Source: Cordylochernes scorpioides (taxonomy: Eukaryota > Arthropoda > Arachnida > Pseudoscorpiones > Chernetidae). From it: a stretch of 64,000 nucleotides of DNA. This document shows positions 10,430 to 20,156 of the stretch, in pieces. Each line of letters starts with the position of its first letter. Position 1 is the stretch's first letter. The stretch lies in the NCBI GenBank assembly GCA_030710605.1, contig CP092880.1, positions 23,952,467 to 24,016,466 of the forward strand, written 5' to 3'. Under the pieces are notes generated by a model. That model was not told the origin of the DNA. It saw only the letters and a program-made list of their open reading frames with translations, and made no database searches. Both the position numbers and the translations under genes were made by a program.

Positions 10430-10880
10430 GGGGTCGGGGTAGTTCTCTCGGTGTGTCTGGGTATGTCGCTCCGTGATGTCTGGTAGTTATCTCTGTAAGG
10501 TGTGGTATCTGGGTAGTTCTTTCTGTGTTTGGTATCTGTTTAGTTTTCTCTGTGTTTGATGTCTGGTAGTTCTCTCTATGTACATCTGATGTCTTATAGT
10601 TCTCTGTGTTACATGTGATGGCCGGTAGTTACTTATGTGTTACATAGGATGTCTAATAGTTACCTATGTGTTTGGTGTACAGACAGTTCTCTCTGTGTTA
10701 TATGCGGTATCTGGATGATTGATCTCTTTGATTTCCGAGTGTATCTCTATGTGTCTGTTTGATGTCTAAATATATCTCTTCGTATTCTGTGATGTCTGGA
10801 TAGTTTTCTCTTTGTTTTCCTTGAAGTATAGGTGGTTTTATATGTATTTCGTGATGTTTTTCTCTGAGTAGTTCTCTTCA
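10430..10880. repeat. Degenerate minisatellite
   Basis: A run of imperfect units about 40-50 bases long, each with a variant of TCTGGTAGTTCTCTCTGTGTT followed by a TGTGATG-like end. Units have diverged and period length varies, so it looks like an old tandem array or slippage product. No coding role is seen. Confidence 0.55.
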
Positions 10881-10904
10881 CTGACGCCAGCCTTTGCCCC
10901 TGTG

Positions 10905-11310
10905 TCACCACCCTCTTGCACGCCCGACGAGAAAGACCGAAGATGAAGGGAGACCCTCTTGAAATGGCCGTCTCCACGAGGTGGTTCTCCAAGACCGATA
11001 TTCCTGTTCCCGGCGTCACTAAACAACCAACCAACTTCAGTAAACCAGCCCACCGGAGTATCGACGACACGGCTCCGCCACGAGCCGCGGCTTGTACAAG
11101 GTCGGGCTAGCCCAGAATCTCGGGGAAGGATTCATGTGAACTGGAGGTGAGGTCGCTTGCAAGTCCCTCGAAAATATTCAAGTCACTGAAAACCCAGGTA
11201 TCTTCTCTGATGGGCTCAAATACGATGACCTTCAGCAGTAGGAGCCGCTCGCCTGGAGCATGGGCAAGTGGGCAGTTGAAGATTGCCATCTGTTGACCCC
11301 GGCGAATGGC
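10905..11310 (-). repeat. Inverted copy of a Tx1-like LINE endonuclease segment
   Basis: About 400 bases here are the reverse complement of 11880-12280. Both translate to the same diagnostic strings (MAIFNCPLAHAPGERLLLLK and SSILRWAG on this arm's minus strand). The arms flank about 570 bases of the same element's ORF1/ORF2 junction in plus orientation. The structure resembles a LINE 5' inversion or an inverted duplication formed at integration. Confidence 0.7.
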
Positions 11311-11499
11311 ACTAAGTGAACAACAAATGAGTAAAAGAACGCCTCAACTAAGTAGGAATCTCTAGAAATAATCGTTGAAAATCTGCTCCAAAATTCAACA
11401 CAGAACAGCCATCCGCCATCCAAATCAAGGCACAGCAGCAAAGAAATGCCTTGATTAGGAGCTAAAAGGAAATTTAATCACCATCGAAGAACTCTAACC

Positions 11500-13283
11500 A
11501 TTGTTGCTGGAGGGATAAATTCTTCCAATGGTTTTCAATATGAGTGGCAAGCTAGACTCTCTCTGGGGAATATCAAATGCAGAGCAAAAGAAGGCCATCG
11601 GCAACTTGGTCACCTGGCTCATGGCTCTGTTGAGTGATGCCTTGCGTCCACTTTGCAAGAAGCTGTCAAGATCCAGGAATTTTGCCAAACAAAAGCAGCG
11701 AGTTTCAGCATCGCGACTCTCAACGTGCGCGGCCTCTTTGCCACCATGGAAGCTTGGAACTCTGCTGCTCGATGACGCTAACCGTGCAGGTGACAAAGCT
11801 CTGTATTAAGATTTAAACTTTTTTTCTCTGGTTACAGAGCAATCATCGGGTCTTTAAGGTTCACTACGAGATATGGCAATGATCGCCGGGGTCAACAGAT
11901 GGCAATCTTCAAGTGCCATCTTGCCCATGCTCCAGGCGAGCGGCTCCTACTGCTGAAGACCATCGTGTTTGAGCCCATCAGAGAAGATACCTGGTTTTCA
12001 GTGACTTGAATATTTACGAGGGACTTGGAAGAGGCATCATCTGTTCATATGAATCCTTCACCGAGATTCTGGGCTAGACGGACCTCGTGGAAGCCGCGGC
12101 TCGTGGCGGAGCCGTGTCCTCGATACTCCGGTGGGCTGGTTCACTGAAGTTGCTGGATTGTCTAGTGACGCCGGGAACAGGAATATCGGTCCATGAGAAC
12201 CACCTCGTGAAGACAGCCATTTCAAGAGGGTCTCCCTTCATCTGCGGTCTTTCTCGTCGGGCGTGCAAGATATGCTAACTCTTTGGGCTGTTCCCTTCAG
12301 TGGCAGACATTGAGGGTAACCTTCCTACCGACTATGCCATTTACAAGATACAGGCCTGACGCACCTCTTGGCTGCCGGGTGACATCTCAGCGCACACAGA
12401 TGAGATGGGCGTATATAAAAAGGATTCAAGCAGCCCTGTGTGGAAGCCTCATCTTCTGTTCCTCGTTCGCCGAGTGTGGGGCGTGGCTAGCTCTCTTTCC
12501 AACTGAGACGTGGCTTCCACCTCGACTCTGAAGGCTCCTGAAGATCTGGGAAGCCGCATATGAGATTCTGGCCTTAGACCATCGGATTCTACCACCAAAT
12601 CAACTGCAAGACCTCGCCGTCATCGAAGGATGGAAATACCTCTGACCACCTGGCGACCTCGCGGTGTTTGGGACACGCTTAGGAACTTTGATGGACTTGT
12701 TATGAAAGAAAACTTTCCTAGTCTTTCGAGGTAAGCAGCCTAGGTGTTGCTGTAGTTCTGTTCGGGACGACTACGCCGTTCGAGCGCTTAACAATTCGCA
12801 TCTTCCGCCGCATGTTGGAGCACCCATGCTTAGCTCTTCTTCCCATCACCCAGCTTCTTCGGAGATATCAGGAACACTCCGACGTACCCTTCACCATCGT
12901 TACAGCGCTGGGCCTTTTCTGGGCATAACATGACGTTTTAATCAGGCTGGTCATTCACGCTTTGCCCCATCCAGCCGACCCAGCTTCATCTCGACCGTCC
13001 TGTATCGCCTGTGGGTCCAGTGACCTGTCGCTGGCCCATGATCCTGCTGCTAAGTGAAGCGGCTCACCCAGGAGGCTTTAACCATTAACCAGCTGTTCCT
13101 TGACCTGCAGGGCTTGGTCTTCGGGCGAGACCTGGATGATGACACTTTGGACGTCTGACAAAGCCTGCATGTTTAAACACTTCTTCAGCCTGAAGGTTAC
13201 GGAAGTTCGTGAACATCCCCCCACTATCTGTAGAAGGACTCTCTTGAAGAGCCGCCTCAGCTAATTATGTAAGTATGTAAAAA
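11500..13283 (+). pseudogene. Decayed Tx1-like LINE (ORF1 end, endonuclease, 3' domain)
   Basis: It starts with an ORF1 C-terminus (KLDSLWGISNAEQKKAIG), then an endonuclease start in another frame (IATLNVRGLFATMEAW). Endonuclease text follows to about 12280. From about 12520 to 13280 it matches the C-terminal region of the better-preserved LINE at 14829-20123, with strings such as LLKIWEAAYEILALDHR and IACGSSD. The RT core is missing and many stops are present. It is a relative, not a copy, of the younger element. Confidence 0.7.
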
Positions 13284-13687
13284 TGTATTATCGGAAGGCT
13301 TATATAAAAATGAAGTAACGGCGAATATGATGATTTTTAAAAAGGAGAATATCATAATTTCATCCTGCCTAGAAGTCCTCCTCTACGTGGCGGGCGGGAG
13401 AAGCAGCACAAGTAAGGGACTGTCCTGTAGTATGGTGTCGTGAGCCCCGAGCCGCTACGGTAACCGTGAACAGGGAATTCTGAAATGTGGCTGACTAACG
13501 GGACAATGGTATCCTCCCCCTCTTTCCATGGAGTGACAAAATCGATTTGCTCTATGGACAAGACACTACCACCACTTCATAATATATCATAAACCCAGAA
13601 AGTACAAAAGTTTTATCGATGGAACAAGCATTTGATATAGCAATAATATAGCTTTGGATTATACTAAATATACAGATACAAATATAC
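13284..13687. other. No gene recognised
   Basis: Contains a moderately GC-rich block (13380-13560) with a 69-codon minus frame that I do not recognise. It could be a fragment of another element. Confidence 0.35.
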
Positions 13688-13925
13688 GTTGTGGGTTCGA
13701 TTCCCGCCCCTGGACGCTTTTATTTTTCCGTTCGCCATTACTCTTCACATTTTCACCCTTTCATACGTCATCCAATCATATATAGACCATTACTCTTCAT
13801 ATATTTAACCTTTTCATACGTTATCCAAAAAGTTAGAAATAGTACATATTTCTCTTTGAAATTAATATTGATTTTCACAAAAAAAAAAAGAAACTTATGC
13901 GGAGAGGCTTTAAGTATTACTTTAT
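13688..13925 (+). repeat. Palindrome family P, single-arm copy with a tRNA B-box
   Basis: Begins with GGGTTCGATTCCCGCCCCTG, a Pol III B-box-like sequence, then CTTTTATTTTTCCGTTCGCC and the family P body (CATTACTCTTCACA, ATCCAAAAAGTTAGAAATAG, AAAGAAACTTATGCGG). The fold-back element at 61170-61475 has the matching GTCCAGGGATGG in its loop. The family may therefore derive from a tRNA-related SINE whose copies later became palindromes. Confidence 0.5.
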
Positions 13926-14978
13926 AAAGAATATATTTTTTGATATTTGTGAAAACCAAAATATATATTTTCTGTAGTTTTGTGCAATCCAAAAGTTATT
14001 ATTATTGTTATATCAAATGCTTGAACCAAAGAGAGAAAAAAAAAAACTCTTTCTGAGTTTATCATTATATTGTGGCCGTTTCCTTTCTTCATTATTATAT
14101 AACTAGCGGACGTACCCGGCTTCGCCCGAGGTTTTACCCGAGTAAAGGTTTGTCTAACGAACATTTGTTAAAACAATTCTCTATAAACTTATAAAAAATA
14201 AGATATATTTTGATAAGTTGAAACTCGTAAATTTGAATCTCTCGATAAATTTTGTCTTCCATAATTTTCGACATTACAAAATCATCGTTTTATCTAGTGA
14301 ACATATTTTCCCGGTCCCTTGAAAAATATTCGATAAGTTGAATAAAATAATGGTCGTGAATCTCTCGATAAAGTGATTATTTTTTCCCGGTCCCTGTGTG
14401 CCGTGTCATCCTGAATTTTGTCTTTCCTAATTTTCTACATTACAAAATCATCGTTTTATCTACATATTTTCCCGGTCCCTTGAAAATTACTCGATAAGTT
14501 GAATAGAATCATGGTCGTTTATGGAAGATGGACGTAGTTCCCGGAGGTTACCCGCCCCCCCAGCGCCAGGACCTCTTGATCCCTCTGATTGGCCGGCGGC
14601 CGGACGGGGGTGGGGGGGGAGGGGGGGCAGACCTAAGCCTAAGGCGGCGCTGCTTGCGAGTTAAAGCTACAAATCTGCAAATAACTCTAAGGATATTAAA
14701 GATATTCAAGAAATTATTTTTCGTAAACCTTTCCGGGGATACACCTAATAATATCCCAAAATTTCACGGCGATTGGATGTATGGTTTTTGAATCCATAGA
14801 GGACACACAGACACACACACACACACACTCGGGCGTGCGGCCACGCTTTCGCGAGCTCCGCCGTTTTCGCCTCTGGAGTGCGTGTAAATGTCGTTAGACA
14901 TGCCAAAATTGGCACCGGCGGAGAGCCCAGGATCTGCTGATCTAGTGCCTGGAAGGCCCAGCGTCCTGTCCCAAAGAG

Positions 14979-16529
14979 GTGAAAAGTTATCACCGAAAAA
15001 ACGGCTTTCAGAGAAAGATTTCTCTAGAAAACTCTGAAAATAAAGAAAATGCAAATTCGCCGGCAGGCGACTTGCATGCAAATTTGGCCGCCGCGCGTGG
15101 TGACGTCACGGCGCCGAAGACTGCTGCTACGACCAGCGCAACTCCAGCTAGCCCGGCCTCGCTCAACTGGGCCGACAGCGAGATGGCGGAGGTGGATGAC
15201 AACGAGGGCTTCATCGTCGTGAAGGGCAAGAAGAGGCGCCTCGGCTCAACTTCACCTGAGCACGCTGCAAGGCAGCCCAACAAGCCTGGAAACCAGCGCA
15301 GCTCCCAGCAGCAGAAGCGGCCAACAGGACCGAGAGCAGTGCCGCCCCAGGAAATCAAGGCGACGCGCGCCAACATCGCCGACGCCAGGGCGAGGCAGGC
15401 CTCTACCAGCCACGAGTACTACGTCTTCGTGGAGCTGTGCCCAGACATCCCGGACTACTCCTACCTCAAGGCCATGAGCACGCTACTCGGGGGGCCAAGG
15501 AGCATCACGCAATTCCATCGAATGAACGGCCACTTCATCGTGGGTCTTGCGGACAAGAAACATGCGAACCATCTGGTCGCGGACGGCCTAGAAATCGAGG
15601 GAACGACCTTCAAGGTCTTCCCCTTCCGCAAGAGGGCGGAGCGCATAGTCGTGGTCAACCTGCCCGGCTTTGTGGAGGACAGCACCATCGCGACCGCCCT
15701 GGGCCAGTTTGGGAGGGTCACCTCCATCGCCCCCATCCTGGTCAAAATGGGGGAGTTCACCTTCACCGACGGCCGCCGGGAGGCGTTCATCCTGCTCCAC
15801 GAGGGCGTAAGGCTGGAGACGCTGCCCACCCGAATGACCATCCACTCCAAGGGAGACACCCTGTCGGCCTTCCTCTCCTTTGGAATCAAGTGTTCCAAGT
15901 GCGGCAAGCAGGGCCACCGCAGAGCCAACTGCCCAGCGCTCGCCAGGCAAGGGAACAGCAGCCCCAGGCAAGCAGCGTCTCCCACCGACGCAAGGCCCCC
16001 CCTCCCTCCTCCTCAGCGACCAAGGAAGCCGGCACCTGCGCCCGCAACACCGGCGAAGACTTCAACCGAGGCTCAGGCGATCCCCTCGGCGCCCCATCCT
16101 GCCGAACCGATGGATCTCGCCCAGCCCGCCCCTGCCGCCCTCCCTGCTCTCCTGGCTGCCCCGCGGCCCCTCGAGCCTGGCATCCATTCGCTCGACCACA
16201 AGATGGCGGTGGAGAAGATGACCTCACCTCCCTCCACGCCTGCCCGGGGAGAATCCGCACTCAAACAGCTGCTGAAGCACATCGAGGAGACCCCCACCCT
16301 TTCCATCGACTGGGACAAGCTGCCCGGCCTTAACTGCAAGGACGCACAGCAGCTCCTCACCTCTGAAACCACCATGAAGAGGATAGCGCCCACGCTGACA
16401 GAGGAACAGGTCGCCACCCTCGACAAGTTGCACGAAACCTTCAAGGCCTCGTGCCCAGATTCCAACTCCACCATCCGCAAGACCCTCCAGAAGACCAGGA
16501 AGTTCTTGCGAGGCCAACAGCGCCAATGA
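14979..16529 (+). CDS. LINE ORF1, RNA-binding gag-like protein
   Basis: An open frame of 516 codons. A variable Ala/Pro/Lys-rich N-terminus leads to an RRM-like central part (about 150-310, with IVVVNLPGFVEDSTI and EAFILLHE) and one CCHC knuckle (CSKCGKQGHRRANC, about 309-322). A Pro/Ala-rich linker and a helical tail follow. The listed frame opens with GTG, and no in-frame ATG precedes it before a TAG at 14943. A good ATG at 14888 opens a frame of about 50 codons that would continue into this one if the frame changed near 15030, so the true start is probably 14888 with a one-base indel. The stop overlaps the ORF2 ATG. It is expected to bind element RNA in the cytoplasm. Confidence 0.8.
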   Translation: MKSYHRKNGFQRKISLENSENKENANSPAGDLHANLAAARGDVTAPKTAATTSATPASPASLNWADSEMAEVDDNEGFIVVKGKKRRLGSTSPEHAARQPNKPGNQRSSQQQKRPTGPRAVPPQEIKATRANIADARARQASTSHEYYVFVELCPDIPDYSYLKAMSTLLGGPRSITQFHRMNGHFIVGLADKKHANHLVADGLEIEGTTFKVFPFRKRAERIVVVNLPGFVEDSTIATALGQFGRVTSIAPILVKMGEFTFTDGRREAFILLHEGVRLETLPTRMTIHSKGDTLSAFLSFGIKCSKCGKQGHRRANCPALARQGNSSPRQAASPTDARPPLPPPQRPRKPAPAPATPAKTSTEAQAIPSAPHPAEPMDLAQPAPAALPALLAAPRPLEPGIHSLDHKMAVEKMTSPPSTPARGESALKQLLKHIEETPTLSIDWDKLPGLNCKDAQQLLTSETTMKRIAPTLTEEQVATLDKLHETFKASCPDSNSTIRKTLQKTRKFLRGQQRQ

Positions 16530-19500
16530 ACTACCGCGTCGCCACCATCAACGCGCGAGGGCTCGCCACTCGGGGGAGGAGCCTTGCCCTTTGTCATCTC
16601 CTAAGGCAACATCACGTGGACATCGCGTTTGTCCAGGAGACAAACGCATTTCATCTGGGCAGCGGCCAAGACCTCTGCCTCGGCTACAACGCTGTTGTGT
16701 TGGCCCATCCCGTAGCCATCTCGGGATCCGGACTCGCCTGCGTCTTCGGGCCAGGCGTAGCCGTGATACAACAGCGCGTCCTGTGGCCGGGCCACATCGC
16801 CTTGGCAACCATAGATGTCCACGGCGAGGAGATGACGGCCATCGTCGTTCATCTGGCGCATGAACCCCGGGAGAGAAACCGGCAACTGGAGCTCCTGGCG
16901 GCGACAGCGGCATAGGAGGAGGAGGGGGCCTGCTGGATCATCGGCGATTTTAACATCAGGGATCGGGGCCCCTCATCAGCATCATCATCGGATGCCCTCG
17001 CCGCTCTTCTGGACCTGGCCGCGCTGGTCGACGTGGCCACCCAGTTCGACGCCGCCCACCTGCCCACCAGAGTCGCCATGCACGGCGACCAAGTCGAATC
17101 GAACCGCCTGGACCGGATCCTCGTCCCTGCTGGAGTCCTGGATCGCGTGTCCATCTACGCGACCAGCCACTACCACCTCTCGGACCACCGCCTCGTGCTG
17201 CTCCAGGTGGGCCCGCCCACCACCGCCGTCTCCTCCCCCACCTAGCCTCGCTTGGCCGCGATGCTCCGCTCGGGCCTTGCTCTCGAACATCTGGCTGGCT
17301 ACATCCGGGAGTTGGAGGAAGACGCAGCGCACGATGACGACGACGGGACCTTCTGGGATAGGTGGAACTCCATCAAGGCGGGGCTGCTAGCGGAGGCCAG
17401 ATCCCTGCACGACCCACGCCACGCTGCCAGCGAAAGCTACGTCTACAGGGCGAGACGTTACATCGCGGCGCAGCTCGAGGCCTCCTCCATCCGGGCCGAC
17501 TACCCATCGCTGCCGGACCTGGCACGCGCCATCCGCCTCCGACGCCCGGTCAGCGTCATCAGGGACGACGAAGATAACGTCATCGAGGGCCCCGAGCTTC
17601 GGCGGAGGGCGTTCGCGACCTTCCGGCCCCGCTTCGCCCGTCCCACCACCGATCCAGCTGCGGGAGCTGCCTTCATCGCCAGCAGCGCGCCCACCACCAC
17701 CTGCGAGCTGAGTGAGGAGGACCCGCTCCACCGGCCGGACATCAGCCCCAGCGAGATCGCCAACGCCATCGAGCACCTCCCTCGCGGAAAGGCCCCCGGC
17801 TGGGACGGCTTGCCGTGCGAACTCCTCGTCGCCTTCAACGAGGACTTCTTCGCGGAAGCTCTGGCCCGGGTGTTCGCGGCTTCACGGCTCCGCGGTGCCC
17901 TACCTCCGTCGACGCGGCGCAGCTCCATCTGCCTCGTGCCCAAGGCCCGCGGAGGTCGCGGCCTTGATGGCTACAGGCCTGTCGCGCTGCCCTCGGCCGA
18001 CTACAGGGTCCTGGCCGCCATCCTTCACCGGCGCCTCAAGCCCCACCTGCGGACCCTTGTGCCGGAATGCCAGACGTACGCCGTCCCCGGGAGGTCCCCG
18101 TCCTGGAACATCGCTAAGGTGACGGATGCTGTTGAGGAGGCAACCGCCATGGGCTCGCCGCTGGCCGTCATGGGCATCGACTTGGAGTCCGCCTTCGATT
18201 CCCTGGACCGCGGCTTCCTGGAGTCCCTGATGACGTCCCTCCGCCTCCCGCCGGCCTTCATGGGCTGGATTAACATCTTGTACGCCGGGGCGGACGCAAC
18301 GATCCGGGCTGGAGGCTTTCACACCACCGCCTTCCCCCTCCTCAACGGCCTAAGGCAGGGCTGCGCCGTGAGTGCCGCTCTCTTTAGTATCGCTACGGGG
18401 CCGCTGCTACGTCGCCTGGAGTTGACCCTCGGCGTGGGCAATGTCATCGCTTACGCCGACGACATCGTCCTCCTATTTCATCGCGACGGAGACTTCGAAC
18501 GGGTGGCGACCGTCTTCGAAGAATACAAGCAGGCCTCCGGAGTTGGCGTGAACCTCCGGAAGAGCGCTGGCCTCTGGTGCGGCGCCTGGCGCAACCGCGG
18601 CGACTCCCCTCTCGGCGCCTCCTGGTCGACCACCTCCATCAGGGTCCTCGGGCTCGACATCGCCCCCAGGAGCACCGTCGCCCACCGGGAGCAGCATCTC
18701 CTGGCCCTCCTGGAGAATGCATGCCGCAAATGGACGCCCTTCACCCGCGGCCTCTCCCTCGTCGGGCGAGCAAGAGCGGCGAACACGCTGGTGGGCTCTG
18801 TCATCCAGCACCACCTGCATGGCTACCTACCATCACCCCCAACCATCGCCAAGCTGCAGGCCCGACTGGCGAGATTCGTCTGGGGACAGGACCACACGGC
18901 GTGGCTTCCCGCCGATGTCATGGCGAGGCCAGTTGCCATCGGAGGCCTCGGCCTCCTCGACCTCGCGACCCAGCTCCAGCTCGCCTGCCTCAAGGGGGTG
19001 CAGGTCGCGCTCCGCGGAGGCAGAAATGCTTTCAGCTGGCTGGTAGAAAGCGGTGAGGCCTGGATCCACCCTCCACCGGACGGCACCCGTCTCCAGCCCC
19101 GCCGTCTACGGCTGCTGAAGCTCTGGGAGGAGGCCTCCAACATCCTGAGCCTCAACCACCGGGCGCTCCCCACGGCTCAGCTGCTGGACCTCCCCATCAT
19201 CGGCGGCTGCCGGTTCCTCCGCCCTCCCGACCTCCTGGCCCCCGCCCGCTGGAGCGGATCCCGAGTCCGGGACCTGATCGAGGAGGAAAACCTCATCGCC
19301 CGCCCTACGCGCTCGGTCCTGGCTGACGCCACGGCCCTGGGCGCCTTCTGTCGGAGGCTGACCTCCGAGAACGCCGTGGGCTTCGGGGCGGAGTCCACGC
19401 CTTCATCCAGTTCCCTTGCTGCGGCCGTGGTGCTGCGTGGGACGGCTACGCCGTTCCTCAACGGCCTCACGACCCGCTCGGCCCGACGGGCCCTGGATCG

Positions 19501-19996
19501 TCCGCGCCTCGCCGCCACGCCCATCTCCAGATTCCTGGCAAGATGGACGCCCACCATCAATCCACCATCCAGGATCGACTGGGCCTCGCTGCGGCGCTGC
19601 GCCTATTCGGGTCACGAGGCCGACGCAGCTCTCAAGCTAGCCCTCCACGCCCTGCCCCATCCGGCCCATCCTGCCTCGGTCGGCCCCTCCTGTCCTGCCT
19701 GCGGGTCCATCGACCGCTCCCTCGGCCACCGTTACTGGTGCTGCCGTTCCATCAGGCCTCTCATCAGAGAGGCCTTCAACATCATAGGGCGGCCCCCTGA
19801 CCTGCAGGCTTGGATCTTCGGCGGGTCCGGCCTTGAGGACGACGCCCTTTCCATCTTGGCGTCGGCAAAGTTGCGAATTTATCGCTACTTTGTACAGGTT
19901 GGGCTCGGAGAAGCAGTGGAAGACCCGCTCATCGCCTGGTCCAGGACCCTCCAGCGCCGAGGTTTTCTTCCTCCATCTCCCATCACCATCTTGTAA
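16526..19996 (+). pseudogene. LINE ORF2: endonuclease-reverse transcriptase with two in-frame TAG codons
   Basis: A single frame of about 1,156 codons interrupted only by TAG at 16913-16915 and at 17243-17245. The AP-like endonuclease covers residues 1-235 (VQETN, IIGDFNIRD, LSDHRLVLL). RT follows, with GIDLESAFDSLD, LNGLRQGC and the catalytic AYADDIVLLF (near residue 642). A thumb and an L1/Tx1-type GGLG region come next, then a Cys/His cluster (CPACGS...H...CC, near 1056-1080). Both stops are one base from CAG and fall in or just after the endonuclease. The downstream 914-codon part, which has the whole RT, is intact. Degradation is recent, or readthrough occurs; the former is simpler. Confidence 0.85.
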
Positions 19997-20156
19997 AATT
20001 TGTTTCATATATGTATATATTTTCTCTTCTCTTCTCTCTTCTTATTTTCTTTTTCTCTCCCTATGATTGAAAATATGTAATATTGTCTAAGATGACAATA
20101 AATATTTTTTAATTGTCAAATTGTCACACAGACACACAGACATTCAATTTTATATA

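Larger units (their letters stand above)
14829..20123 (+). mobile_element. Near full-length Tx1-like non-LTR retrotransposon
   Basis: About 5.3 kb of GC-rich DNA in an AT-rich setting, bounded by (AC)n on the left and CACACAGACACACAGAC on the right. It has a short 5' UTR, ORF1, ORF2 overlapping by ATGA, and a 3' UTR with AATAAATATTTT but no poly(A) tail. The ORF2 thumb/C-terminal style (FVWGQDHTAW, GGLGLLD) is that of the L1/Tx1 group. That group includes microsatellite-specific families such as Kibi and Koshi, so a microsatellite target is not surprising. Clade assignment needs a tree. Confidence 0.75.
14103..20156 (-). mobile_element. Helitron family B carrying a Tx1-like LINE
   Basis: On the minus strand the 3' terminus is CTAG at 14103-14106, preceded by the hairpin region (GGGCGAAGCCGGG). 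The 5' end, at about 20154, reads TATATAAAATTGAATGTCTG. Internal blocks (TTTGTCTAACGAACATTTG, CACGGCGATTGGATGTATGG) match the uninterrupted copy at 52529-53348. Without the LINE the element is about 0.75 kb with no helicase, so it is non-autonomous. The LINE sits in its ACAC/ACAG microsatellite, and the mariner-like element at 20157 begins directly after the terminal TATATA. Confidence 0.7.

Noticed and set aside
15437-16333. 298-codon frame and several others inside 15-20 kb
   Set aside because: High GC makes alternate frames long. They overlap LINE ORF1/ORF2 and have no domain features.
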